Source of the DNA: Diploptera punctata
Taxonomy: Eukaryota; Arthropoda; Insecta; Blattodea; Blaberidae
Direction: 5' to 3'
Length of the DNA stretch: 64,000 nt
Assembly (NCBI GenBank): GCA_030220185.1
Contig: JASPKZ010007286.1
Location: 1,054,001 to 1,118,000, forward strand
The translations under genes and the position numbers were made by a program. Every line of letters begins with the position of its first letter. The stretch's first letter is position 1. A model generated the notes under the pieces. The model ran no database searches and was not told where the DNA came from. It saw nothing but the letters and a program-made list of their open reading frames with translations. Positions 33,961-44,448 of the stretch are shown piece after piece.

Positions 33961-34690
33961 ACTAATTTTTAATTTTTGTTTACATTCGGCAAATAAGATG
34001 CATATTGTGAGATTTTTTAGAGCATAATATTTATTTTTATTATTTCAAGAAAGAACGAGACCCAAAATAATAATAAAGGACTGATATTACCTGTAAATTA
34101 TTTTCAACAAAATTGATTCTGGTATACTTTCAACCTCTCTGTTTTTCTTTCCTAAAAACGATGTTTTTAAAGTAAAGCGGCTCTTAGACGATCAATACTA
34201 TATCGTTAATATATTGCACAAGAATTGATATTGTGCAATAATATTGGTCATCTGTATATTATATTGACAGTCTGAGCAATATAGTGTCAATCGAAAAAGA
34301 ATTGATTTTTAATGCGCAATCTGGTAAGTTGTTTTCGTCTGTGGGTAATATTGCGCAATTGCAGTTCTGTTTTCTTAGTCAAATCGAATTATCAAAGATG
34401 GCTACAAAGGAAAAAAGAAGATAAAAAAATTAGATCGAGGTGTATCAGCTTTGTGGATGAAAAGAGGAAAAATGTAGTAACAGAATTTAAAAAAATGAAC
34501 AATACGAACATTAGCTTCTTAAATATAGAGAAAATTATCCGGATGCTAAGATTTAATTCCAGCTGCTGCTCTTTTCTCTCGTGATACTCTATCATAAATC
34601 ATTACATACCTATCTAATTCGACCCATCCTTTTAATTTCTTTTTAGTTTCTGGAAGTACAGCAGCTTCTATATTTATTTTAACTAGTTCA
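33961..34690. other. No recognised feature
   Basis: About 730 bases. A 90-codon frame at 34312-34584 (basic, KEDKKIRSRCISFVDEKRK) has no family resemblance that I can name and its antisense is open too. TTGCACAAG.../...TTGTGCAA words near 34215-34240 pair. Confidence 0.4.
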
Positions 34691-34725
34691 TTTTCTAGTT
34701 CAGTTTCTTTACTTCTATGATAACT

Positions 34726-34766
34726 ACAACTGTTCTTATTCCATCTTGTTTCCTATAATGATCATG
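34726..34766 (-). mobile_element. Old LINE-B-like fragment, left half
   Basis: ACTGTTCTTATTCCATCTTG and CCTATAATGATCATGTAG resemble the LINE-B complement with many changes. The continuation lies at 35528-35600 (TCTCCATTCACCTCTCTG ... TTTCCAAGAACTTAAT). Confidence 0.55.
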
Positions 34767-35525
34767 TAGTAACACTAAGAAATTAGGACTGGAAGTAAAT
34801 ATCAGTAAAACTAAATATATGGTCACACGTAGAAATACATTATATAATGGAAATGGACAGCTAATGACAAATGAGGGAAATTTTGAGGAATTGGCTGAAT
34901 TCAAATACCTAGGAACAATAATCACAAATAGGAATGAGATGCAGAAAGAAATTAAACATAGGCTCAATTCTGGAAATGCATGCTATTATGCATTGCAGAG
35001 ACTTTTGATGTCCCAACTCCTTTCAAAAAACATTAAGCTGAAAATATATAAAACTATTATTCTACCAGTTATATTATATGGGTGCGAAACATGGACTCTT
35101 ACTTTAAGGGAGGAGAGGAGATTACGAGTATTTGAGAATAAAGTTCTTAGGAACATTTTTGGACCAAAGAGAGATGAACAGACAGGTGAATGGAGAAGAC
35201 TAAATAACAATGAACTACATGGTCTTTATAGGAAGCCAGATATAATAAGAACAGTTAAGTCCCATAGACTGCGATGGGCAGGACATGTTGCACGTATGGG
35301 GAATGAAAGACGTGCATGGAAACTTCTTGTAGGAAAGCCAGAAGGAAAACGCCCAGTTGGTAGACCAAGAATGAGGTGGGAGAACAACATTAACTATGAT
35401 TTGAGGGAAGTAGATTATACAGGGAATGATTGGAAAACATTAGCTCAGGATAGGGATGTATGGAGAGCTTATGTCCGTGCGGCCATGAACCTACGGGTTC
35501 GATAGTGCCAGTGAGTAAGTAAGTA
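34767..35525 (+). mobile_element. LINE-B copy inside an older antisense relative
   Basis: It begins at GTAACACTAAGAAATTAGG, just after the RT catalytic box, and ends GTGCCAGTGAGTAAGTAAGTAAG. It splits a degraded minus-strand LINE-B-like sequence (34726-34766 and 35528-35600). Confidence 0.92.
34819..35505 (+). pseudogene. LINE-B C-terminal ORF, 228 codons open
   Basis: The frame covers MVTRRNTLYNGNGQL, AEFKYLGTIITNRNEMQKEI (about 27-46), NACYYALQRLLMSQLLSK, LPVILYGCETWTLTLREERR (about 90-109), FGPKRDEQTGEWRR, RLRWAGHVARMGNERR (about 153-168), GKRPVGRPRMRWENNINYDL and RAAMNLRVR. This is the segment downstream of the RT. No endonuclease or YADD box is present, so it is a truncation product that stayed open because it is young. 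Confidence 0.85.
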
Positions 35526-35689
35526 AGTTCACTGTCGTCTCCATTCACCTCTCTGTTCGTCTCTGTTTAATCGAGAAGTTTTTTCCAAGAACTTAATGGG
35601 GCCCTATATATTAAGTGCACTGAAAAAAATAAAATAAAAATGAAGCATTTCTGATTCTGAATTAGGTAGATGGATCATCGGTTGATTAA

Positions 35690-36185
35690 TGTGCCAATTT
35701 TTGTCGGTCCATCCAATCTCCTAGTTGTAGGTTTCTCCTTCATGTAGGATAAATATATTCCCTGACTCCAGGAAGTTTTAGGTCTTCCTCTGCCTCGTCT
35801 TCCCTCAGGTTTGCATTCCAAAACAGATTTTGGTAGTCGATCCTCTTCCATTCGCTGGACATGTCCGTACCATCTTAATTAACGAGTTTTAATATAATCT
35901 AAAATAGTGTCTTCAATCTTCATTTTCTTCATTATAACTGAGTTCCTAATTTTTTTTCTCTTCTTGAAATTCTTGCTGCCCTTCGTATAAAATCCATTTC
36001 CGTTGCCAAAATATACTTATTTGTTTTTGTTGTTAATGGCCAAAGTTCTGCTCCATAAGTAATGATGCTTTTAACAATTGTATCATATATATTCATTTTA
36101 TTACTTATATTTTTATCCCACAATATTACATTTAGGCAAGCAATTGCAAATTTTACTTTATTATTTATATTTATTATTTCCTCTT
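35690..36185 (-). mobile_element. LINE-G fragment
   Basis: The minus strand reads [55 protein letters not shown] and [11 protein letters not shown], with one frameshift and one stop near 35878. It is distinct from LINE-B, which abuts its 5' side at 36190. Confidence 0.85.
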
Positions 36186-36587
36186 TATAACTTACTTACT
36201 GGCACTATCGAACCCGTAGGTTCATGGCCGCGCGGACATAAGCTCTCCATACATCCCTATCCTGAGCTAATGCTTTCCAATCATTCCCTGTATAATATAC
36301 TTCCCTCAAATCATAGTTAATGTTATTCTTCCACCTCATTCTTGGTCTACCAACCGGGCGTTTTCCCTCTGGCTTTCCTACAAGAAGCTTCCATGCAAGT
36401 CTTTCATTCCCCATACGCGCAACATGTCCTGCCCATCGAAGTCTAAGAGACTTAACTGTTCTTATTATATCTGGCTTCCTATAAAGACCATGTAGTTCAT
36501 TGTTATTTAGTCTTCTTCATTCACCTGTTTGTTCATCTCTCTTTGGTCCAAAATTTTCCTAAGAACTTTATTCTCAAATACTTGTAA

Positions 36588-37208
36588 TCACATTTCCTCC
36601 CTTAAAGTAAGAGTCCATGTTTCGCATCCATATAATATAACTGGTAGAATAATAGTTTTACATATTTTCAGTTTAACGTTTTTTGAAAGGAGTTGGGACA
36701 TCAAGAGTTTCTGCAACGCATAACAGCACGCATTTCCAGAATTGAGCCTACGTTTAATTTCTTTGTGCATCTCATTCCTATTTGTCATTATTGTTCCTAA
36801 GTATTTGAATTCAGCCACTTCCTCAAAATTTCCCTCGTTTGTCATTAGCTGTCCATTTCCATAATACGAGTATAATGTACTTCTACGTATGACCATATAT
36901 TTAGTTTTACTGATATTTACTTCCAGTCCTAATTTCTTAGTATTACTCAATAGTGTGTGCGTGTTGTACTTTAGTATCTCCTCGCTATCGGCCAGTAGTA
37001 CTACATCATCAGCATAAACTAACAGCTTATTAATACCATTCAGTTGTAAGCCTTCCTCATTCTCTAAAGATTTAATGGCATGTTCTAGTACAAAATTAAA
37101 TAGTAGAGGAGATAGTGCATCTCCTTGCTTCAACCCATTCTGGATTTCAAAAGTGTCCGAAAACTGTTTGCCTACACGCACCCTACTCTTTGAGCCATTT
37201 AGACACAT
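36588..37208 (-). pseudogene. LINE-B RT catalytic segment, 206 codons
   Basis: It contains GLKQGDALSPLLFNFVLEHA (about residues 25-44) and the catalytic LLVYADDVVLLADSEEI (about 65-81), followed by SNTKKLGLEVNISKTKYMV and LYGCETWTLTLREE, where a stop replaces Arg. This is the best-preserved polymerase core in the window. Confidence 0.85.
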
Positions 37209-37800
37209 TCGTATAAGTCTAACTTTTTAGGAATTCCGAACTCCAACAGGATACTATATAACTTCTCCCTCTTAATTAAAGCATATGCTTTTTTGAAGTC
37301 TACGTATAGTTGATGTACAGTACCATTATATTCCCATTTCTTTTCTAAAATCTGTCTTATACTAAAATCTGATCTGTTGTAGACCTGTTCCTTGTAAATC
37401 CACATTGATGATCTCCTAGAATGTCATCAATATAAGGAGTAAGTCTGCTGACTAATATATTTGTTAGAATTTTGTACGAAGTTGAAAGTAAGGAGATGCC
37501 CCTGTAGTTGTTGCAATCAGTTTTATCTCCTTTCTTATAAATTGGTACGATAATTGATTCCTTCCATTCATCTGGAAGAGCTTCTTTTTCCCAAATCATA
37601 TTTAGCAACCAGCGTATCTTGCCCATCAATTTTTCTTCCCCCTGATTTTATCAGTTCTGCTGGGATCTCATCTGAACCTGATACTTTATACATCTTCAAT
37701 TTTTGAATCGCCATTTCAACCTCTAATGCACTTGGTTCTGCGACTAGCATTTCTGCTGTCTGTAAATTATCCTCCTCAATGTCCTGTTCTGCGTGTACAT

Positions 37801-38289
37801 TTAATAGCTGAAGTAATTTTTCCATCTATTTAATATATTCCTGGAATCCCCGTTTTCATTCCGAATTATGTTTGTTCTAGCCTGAAACCCTTTCTTCTCT
37901 ATACTAATTCCCTGATATAATTCTCTAATGTTCCTATTTTTTGCATTCATTTCAAGATCATTAATCTTCTCTCTCAAACATTCCCTCTTTTTACTCTTTA
38001 GTAACTTGGTGGTTTCCCGTCTAATTCTACCCAATTGCTCTATATTTACCTCATTTGGCTCGTGTAACCATTTCATTTTTGCTAGCTTTCTTTTCTTTAG
38101 AATGTCGGCACACTCCTCATCAAACCATTTCTTGTTTTGCCTCTTTTTTAAACAACCAATGCTTTCTGATGCTGACCATTTAATAGTATCTCTTATAGCC
38201 TCCGATTCTTTATTTATATAAGTTTTTTCTTCGTTTGCCACATTGTCATCTGAAGATTCCAGTAATTCGAATCTATTATTCCTCTTCAT
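37801..38289 (-). pseudogene. LINE-B linker between endonuclease and RT
   Basis: 162 open codons rich in Lys, Arg and Glu. KKRQNKKWFDEECADILKKR (about residues 47-66) is typical of the region after the AP endonuclease in this type of LINE ORF2. The element is truncated just upstream. Confidence 0.75.
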
Positions 38290-38295
38290 AACTCC

Positions 38296-38939
38296 CTTTT
38301 TTTATTTATTTTAATTCGTAAATATGTGATCTCACTACAAGATTTTATTGTTTCTCCAGAATTAGCTAATAACTTAATTAGTTACAGGAAATAAAGTAAT
38401 ATAAAGATTGATTTATATAGCTATAAAAGGCAGCAGTAAAAAGCAGAGAGGTAAACAAAAAATAACATTTTCTTCAGCCTAATGCTATGTTAATCACGCA
38501 AAGAGAAAATTTGTATAGAGTTTCACTTGGTAAAGAGAAGCCAGATGTTACTTGGAAGTTTTTATAAATGATTCGTAAAACATTCACCTCGACCTTGTGG
38601 CCGTCCTAATGACCACCTGCTTTACATTGCTGTAGTGTTTTTATTATTATGGAGGATTGCGTGATTCAACTTAACAGAGCAGTGTAAGGGGGGGGGTTCA
38701 GTAATTGTGGTCATTTTTATCCTGTAGTGATGCACCTGTATGCGAGATTCCATCGAGACATTTTCTGTCTTTTAAATAATAGGCCTATACCTTTATAATA
38801 AGCTTTATCAACTATTTTCTGTCTAGCCTATGAAAGACACTTCAGGAAAATAAATGGGCGGGTAATCCACGAAGCACAGTTCAGCGGAAGCGAAAAAATA
38901 TATCATATACTTGATTAATATGATTACGTATTTAAAGCA
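38296..38939. other. No recognisable feature
   Basis: About 640 bases, including a G8-9 run near 38688. Nothing identifiable. Confidence 0.5.
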
Positions 38940-38982
38940 CATGCGAAATGAATATCTTAAGAACTATTCAGGGGAAAACATT

Positions 38983-39657
38983 ACTTACTTACTTACTTAC
39001 TCACTGGCACTATCGAACCCGTAGGTTCATGGCCGCACGGACATAAGCTCTCAATACATCCCTATCCTGAGCTAATGATTTCCAATCATTTCCTGTATAA
39101 TCTACTTCCCTCAAATCATAGTTAATGTTATTCTCCCACCTCATTCTTGGTCTACCAACTGGGCGTTTTCCCTCTGGCTTTCCTACAAGAAGCTTCCATG
39201 CAAGTCTTTCATTCCCCATACTTGCAACATGTCCTGCCCATCGCAGTCTACGAGACTTAACTATTCTTATTATATCTGGCTTCCTGTAAAGACCATGTAG
39301 TTCATTGTTAAGTAGTCTTCTCCATTCACCTGTCTGTTCATTTCTCTTTGGTCCAAAAATTTTCCTAAGTACTTTATTCTCAAATACTTGTAATCTCCTT
39401 TCCTCTCTTAAAGTAAGAGTCCATGTTTCGCACCCATATAATATAACTGGTAGAATAATTGTTTTATATATTTTCAGTTTAACGTTTTTTGAAAGGAGTT
39501 GGGACATCAAGAACCTCTGCAATGCATAATAGCATGCATTTCCAGAATTAAGCCTATGTTTAATTTCTTTGTGCATCTCATTCCTATTTGTGATTATTGT
39601 TCCTAGGTATTTGAATTCAGCCACTTCCTCAAAATTTCCCTCATTTGTCATTAGCTG
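38983..39657 (-). mobile_element. LINE-B inserted in LINE-H
   Basis: GGGGAAAACATT at 38971-38982 and 39658-39669 is a 12-bp target duplication. The minus-strand frame from 39705 to 39010 (231 codons, its first residues lying in LINE-H) covers the whole LINE-B C-terminus and is uninterrupted, which indicates a recent insertion. The tail is GAGTAAGTAAGTAAGTAAG. Confidence 0.95.
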
Positions 39658-39723
39658 GGGGAAAACATTATTTGATAAAATACAGAACACAGAAATTAGG
39701 GACAAATGCCATATTCAAGACAT

Positions 39724-40053
39724 CCCATCCATCCATTCATAGTAATTCTGCTCGAGGGCAGGTCCTTCACTGCAATCATAGCATTTTCATGCTATGCTTG
39801 CAGCTTTACTAGGGAATTGTAGGTGTGGTAGCATCCCGTTGCTTTCCACACCGGTGAAGGATGATGATGGTGATGATGGTGGCCATATGATTTCGGGGAC
39901 CGTTTTGGCCTTAAAGTTTTCCTGACATTTGTCTTACTGGTGAGGAGACACCCCGATAAAAACCTCGCCCAGAAAAACTGCCCCGACCGGGGATCGAACC
40001 CGAGCCCGCTGCGTGAGAAGGTAGCACGCTACCTCGAGACCACAGCGGTGGAC
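39724..40053 (-). mobile_element. SINE1b, complete, inserted in LINE-H
   Basis: The tRNA-like head ends at 40053, followed leftwards by the SINE1 body and the alternative tail to a CATCCATCC end. ATTCAAGACAT at 39713-39723 and 40054-40064 is the target duplication. The insertion is independent of the LINE-B 66 bases away. Confidence 0.95.
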
Positions 40054-40305
40054 ATTCAAGACATAACCAAATTTATTATAGATAAACGAAAATATTGGAA
40101 GGGTCATAGAGAAATAATGGAAGAAAACCGGCTTGCAAAAAGAGCTAGAGAAGATAGACCAATGGACAGGAGAAGAACAAGAGGAAGACCAGCCAAGAGA
40201 TGGATAGACAGTGAATGCACATCCAATACGTCTTCCTCTGAGGAGTGATTTTGGAAAAAAACAGGATGAAAATCCTACAAATTAAGTTTAAGAAGAAGAA
40301 GACGC

Positions 40306-40732
40306 ATTTAAAGCTATTTATGTTAACTGTAGCTGATCAGAATACAGTATATACCTACATTTATTTGAAGGTCGGAGACTAACTAAACATTCGCATTTGT
40401 TTGAAACTGAATGATTCTCGAGAGGAAGTTGAATGTCAGTTACAAAATGGCGGCTGTTGGGTAGTTAATTTAACTCGGTGATAAAATGTGTGATCAAAGA
40501 TATTAGAAGCATAATGGGAAATTGTTAAAGAGTGGTGAAAAAACGATGTTAAATGTATTTTGTAAGTTTATGGAGCATAATCCTTGCACTGTAGTGAACG
40601 GTATAGTACATTAATTTATCGGATTGTAACGAACAGCTGACAAGAGTTCGTCTCCACTCTTACACGTGCTGCGCGGAGTAATACATTCGGAAGTTAAATG
40701 TCATAGTGTGCTTCTTACGTTGGACAGATAAT
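40306..40732. other. No recognisable feature
   Basis: About 430 bases. Nothing identifiable. Confidence 0.5.
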
Positions 40733-41283
40733 AACACACTGGCTCTATCGAACCCGTAGGTTCATGACCGAGCGAACATAAGTTCTCCGGACCTTTGGCA
40801 AAAGAATTGCGGAAGAGGCTACTGAAGTGTTTTGTGTAGAGTGTAGCATTGTATGGTGCAGAGACTTGGACATTACGACGGAATGAGGAAAAGCGACTGG
40901 AAGCTTTTGAGATGTGGATATAGAGAAGGATGGAACGTATAAAATGGACAGACAAAATAAAAAATAAAGATGTGCTAGACAGAGTGGGTGAAGGAAGAAC
41001 AATGCTGGAACTCATAAAGAAGAGGAAAATAAATTGGATTGGCCACTGGCTAAGAAGAAACTGCCTGATGACGGATGACATAGAAGGAATGGTCAACGGA
41101 AAGAAAGTTAGAGGCAGAAAAATACATCAGATGATAGACAATATTAAAATAAACTGTTTGTATGCGGATACAAAAAGGAAAGCTGAGTTAAGGAAATAAT
41201 GGAGAATCTTGAGTTTGCAGTGAAAGACCTGTATGCATATATCCCTATCCTGAGCTAATGTTTTCCAATCATCCCCTGTATGA
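40733..41283 (-). mobile_element. LINE-B 3' end split by LINE-N
   Basis: 40733-40788 matches the extreme 3' end (CTGGC..TATCGAACCCGTAGG to CATAAGTTCTCC) and 41237-41283 continues it (TATATCCCTATCCTGAGC to CCCCTGTATGATT). Elsewhere the two parts are contiguous. Confidence 0.8.
40789..41236 (+). mobile_element. LINE-N 3' end inserted in LINE-B
   Basis: An open frame (40930-41199) encodes MERIKWTDKIKNKDVLDRVG, KKRKINWIGHWLRRNCLM and KVRGRKIHQMIDNIK, preceded in another frame by a YG..TWTL-like segment. It is a diverged member of the same C-terminal fold. Confidence 0.82.
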
Positions 41284-42122
41284 TTGAGCCTTTGGCATGG
41301 ATCCCCTGAAGTCCGGAGAACCGAATGGGGAACTATTTACCTCCGAAGAATTTTAACCCGGTGGAACCCATGTCCGCATATCTTGACGGTTGTATTTTTA
41401 CGGTGAAAGATCACCACCTTTTCGACCAAAGTATTTTTTTCGCCTGGTTTATCGCCTTCGACCTGTCCGGCATGGGTAACCCTTTTGGAAGCAATGCTAC
41501 CGCCGGCATAGCTCTCAAACACCTCACAAACAGGAATGAGATGCACAAGGAAATTAAACATAGGCTCAATTCTGGAAATGCGTGCTATTATGCATTACAG
41601 AGACTCTTGACTTCCCAACTCCTTTCAAAAAAACGTTAAACTGAAAATATATAAAAGTATTATTCTACCAGTTATATTATATGGATGCGAAACATGGACT
41701 TTAAGGGAGGAAAGGAGATTACGAGTAACTTATTTGATAATAAAATACTTAGGACATTTTTTGGACCAAAGAGAGATGAACAGACAGGTGAATGGAGAAG
41801 ACTGAATAACAATTAATTACATGGTCTTTATATGAAGCCAGATATAATGAGAACAGTTAGGTCTCGTAGACTGCGATGGGCAGGACATGTGGCACGAATG
41901 GGGAATGAAAGACGTGCATGGAAGCTTCTTGTAGGAAAACCAGAGGGAAAAGGCCAGTTGGTAGACCAAGAATGAGATGCGAGAATAACATTAAGTATGA
42001 TTTGAGGGAAACAGATTATACAGAGGATTGGAAAACATTGGCTCAGGATAGGGATATATGGATAGCTTATGTCCGCGTGGCCATGGACCTACGGGTTCGA
42101 TAGTGCCAGTGAGTTAGATAGT
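41284..42122 (+). mobile_element. LINE-B with inverted 5' segment (twin priming)
   Basis: 41284-41524 is the complement of the LINE-B 5' UTR seen in sense at 42364-42625. From 41525 the sequence switches to sense LINE-B (TNRNEMHKEIKHRLNSGNAC) to the 3' end at 42122, with several frameshifts. The inverted part runs from internal to 5'-most at the junction, as twin priming predicts. Confidence 0.85.
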
Positions 42123-42524
42123 TAATATAAACTTATTTAAATTTTGGGGAATTAGACAAAATATTAATGAAATTCCAATACAGTACATCGTTTATGGTTA
42201 TTCATTAGAACTAATCTTACATACAAAGATAAAATTAATCTAATCTATTAATCGATTAACTATGAGTATCCAGTGATTAAGAAACTCCAATGAAACAATC
42301 ACACTTCACACTGTAAAAAGACAAAATTGTAACGTGTTGCCTTGTCGTGGTGGAGTGGCTTGTGTGCTTAAATGATCCTGAGAGCTATGCCGGCGGTAGC
42401 ATTGCTGCCGATAGGGTTACCCATGCCGGACTGGTCGAAGGTGATAAGCCAGACGAAATAAGTACCTTGGTCGAAAGAGTGACGATCTTTCACCGTAAAA
42501 ATACAACCGTCAAGAAATGCGGAC

Positions 42525-42917
42525 ATGGGTTCTACTGGGGTAAAATTTTCCGGAGGTCAAATAGTCCCCCATTCGGTTCTCCGGGCGGGGACTACTTCAG
42601 GGAACCCATGCCAAAGGCTCAAACACAGGAACATGTTCTTAGGAACATGGAATGTTAGGACTTTATACAATAGCGGGGCACTAGAGATATTAACGCGGGA
42701 ATTGGATAAATCGCCCTTGGATATAGTCGCTTTACAGGAAGTTAGGTGGCCAGGAGAAGGTAGTCAGGAATCAGGAAGCTTTTCATTATACTATGGGGGT
42801 GCAGAAAGACCTGCATTTGGAACGGGTTTTTTAGTCAGAAGGAGGATCCTATCCGCTATCCGAGGAGAAGACTACATAACAATGAACTACATGGTCTTTA
42901 TAGGAAGCCAGATATAA
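42525..42917 (+). pseudogene. AP-endonuclease N-terminus of LINE-B
   Basis: NMFLGTWNVRTLYNSGALEI (about residues 36-55; the Asn is a metal-site residue of the EEP fold) and SPLDIVALQEVRWPGEG (about 62-78; the catalytic-site Glu is in LQEVRW), then YYGGAERPAFGTGFLV. It ends artificially after the deletion joins it to 3' sequence. The domain resembles RTE-type LINE endonucleases, which is why I lean to an RTE-like assignment for LINE-B. Confidence 0.85.
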
Positions 42918-42967
42918 TAAGAACAGTTAAGTCCCGTAGACTGCGATGGGCAGGACATGTTGCACGT

Positions 42968-43177
42968 ATGGGGAATGAAAGACGTGCATGGAAACTTCTT
43001 GTAGGAAAGCCAGAACGAAAACGCCCAGTTGGTAGACCAAGAATGAGGTGGGAGAACAACATTAACTATGATTTGAGGGAAGTAGATTATACAGGGAATG
43101 ATTGGAAAACATTAGCTCAGGATAGGGATGTATGGAGAGCTTATGTCCGTGCGGCCATGAACCTACGGGTTCGATAG
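42968..43177 (+). pseudogene. LINE-B C-terminus downstream of the deletion
   Basis: 69 codons: MGNERRAWKLLVGKPERKRP through NINYDLREVDYTGNDWKTLA to AAMNLRVR and the stop. Frame intact. Confidence 0.8.
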
Positions 43178-43497
43178 TGCCAGTGAGTAAGTAAGTAAGT
43201 AAGTTGCAACAATGTTTATATCCGCCTCTGTTTGTAATTAACTACGAGTAATTAGATATATCGCAAACTTACATAGATTCCACTTAATTAATCAACACGT
43301 AGGTGCGGAATTTAACCTTAAATTGTTTAACATGCATTTGAATATTTAGTATTTTCTTTAAAAGACTTGCATTTTACTTTCTTATCAATTCCATAGTCCG
43401 GTCTTTTAATGATGACAGTTCTCTCATATATAATTACATTAATGAGACATGAATCTTAGATTCTCTATTCATTTCATAAACAAAGTACTTATTTTAA

Positions 43498-43706
43498 GGC
43501 CGGTATTCAAGAGCCAAGCTCTCTAGGCCATGCTATCTCCGTATTTCATCTTTCAATTGTTCCCCAAAGCTTTTTTTTTTTAATAAATATTTTGTTAGCA
43601 CATGATGTTGAATAGAGTGAGCCAGTTAGAGTAGGTTCTGCATGACCCACATCATTAACCATGGAGAGACGGGCTTCGTGGAAAGTTTGGCTCTTGAATA
43701 CCGGCC
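43498..43706. mobile_element. MITE, TAA target duplication
   Basis: 209 bases with inverted termini GGCCGGTATTCAAGAGCCAA (one difference further in). TAA at 43495-43497 and 43707-43709 fits the PIF/Harbinger superfamily. Non-coding. Confidence 0.88.
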
Positions 43707-43933
43707 TAAAACTTTAAAATATCATATTAAAACAATTAGCTACTGTTTTGTTATTTTCAGGTATTGAAACTGTCATCTAGAATTAGTCAATATTTTGTAC
43801 ATATATGGACACTCTTAAAATATTTTTTATTAGAGTTGCAATTCAAACCTGGGCGTAAAAAATTCGGCAAATTTTAATCACAAATGTAGGATCTTCTAGG
43901 TCCAATAAATCTATGTCAGGGACCCACAGCTTT

Positions 43934-44262
43934 ACTTTACGAGACTTAACTGTTCTTATTATATCTGGCTTCCTATAAAGACCATGAAGTTCATTGTTAT
44001 GTAAGTCTTCTCCATTCACCTGTCTGTTCATCTCTATTTGGTCCAAAAATTTTCCTAAGTACTTTATTCTCAAATACTTGTAATCTCCTTTCCTCCCTTA
44101 AAGTAAGAGTCCATGTTTCGCACCCATATAATATAACTGGTAGAATAACAGTTTTATATATTTTCAGTTTAACGTTTTTTGAAAGGAGTTGGGACATCAA
44201 GAGTCTATGCAATGCATAATAGCACGCATTTCCAGAATTGAGCCTATGTTTAATTTCTTTGT
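43934..44262 (-). mobile_element. LINE-B internal fragment lacking its 3' end
   Basis: The minus strand covers EIKHRLNSGNACYYALHRLL through KIFGPNRDEQTGEWRR to ELHGLYRKPDIIRTVKSR. Both ends are cut off, so this is a deletion remnant rather than a simple 5' truncation. Confidence 0.88.
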
Positions 44263-44385
44263 TTGCACTGGACAATAGAAGAAGATTTCCTTTTTCTTAT
44301 GATACAATTGAAAATTTATACGAATGAACAATTAATATAGTGTGGGTAAAAAATTCATTCAATTATAAGGTCATATTTTTGTCTT

Positions 44386-44448
44386 AATTTAGGTCATAAA
44401 TGCATGCATATTTGTTTCATTTTTTTAGGTCGTAGAAATCCGCCCCTT
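44386..44448. mobile_element. Solo hAT terminus
   Basis: GCATGCATATTTG, TTTTTTAGGTCGTAGAAATCC and GCCCCTTA. Read as the complement, TAAGGGGCGGATTTCTACG resembles the left end of the hAT at 46547 (TAGAGGGCGGATTTCAGC). I found no matching opposite end. Confidence 0.4.

Larger units (their letters stand above)
36190..38295 (-). mobile_element. LINE-B, longest copy, with RT domain
   Basis: About 2.1 kb on the minus strand. In protein order: linker (RNNRFELLESSDDNVANEEK, CLKKRQNKKWFDEECADIL), EVEMAIQKLK..GSDEIPAEL, RT motifs NNYRGISLLSTSYKILTNIL and HQCGFTRNRSTTDQI, LYVDFKKAYALIKREKL, GLKQGDALSPLLFN, LLVYADDVVLLADS, then the C-terminal tail to 36205. Frameshifts near 37810, 37600, 37380, 37205 and 36590 disable it. 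The Asp of VDFKKAY and both Asp of YADD are kept. ATAACT flanks it and may be a short target duplication. The endonuclease is missing. Confidence 0.95.
38940..40305 (+). mobile_element. LINE-H 3' end, split twice
   Basis: Removing the two insertions and one copy of each target duplication gives one frame: CEMNILRTIQGKTLFDKIQN (ending at 38982 and resuming at 39670), TEIRDKCHIQD (to 39723), ITKFIIDKRKYWKGHREIM (from 40065), RRTRGRPAKRW and a stop at 40246-40248. The tail ends AAGAAGAAGAAG. The restored frame proves that all three pieces are one element. Confidence 0.92.
42335..43205 (+). mobile_element. LINE-B with both ends and the centre deleted
   Basis: It starts with the 5' UTR (GTTGCCTTGTCGTGGTGGAG), keeps the first part of the endonuclease, then jumps at about 42865 to the 3' region (GGAGAAGACTACATAACAATG) and ends GTAAGTAAGTAAGTAAG. 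GAGAAG-like microhomology sits at the junction. The copy shows that the LINE-B 5' end is preserved in this genome. Confidence 0.88.

Noticed and set aside
37928..38221. 97-codon Phe/Leu/Ser-rich plus-strand frame resembling a membrane protein
   Set aside because: Antisense of the Lys/Arg/Glu-rich LINE-B linker, which produces this composition automatically.
36190..38295. An active, autonomous LINE-B
   Set aside because: RT motifs are present but at least five frameshifts and loss of the endonuclease rule out activity.
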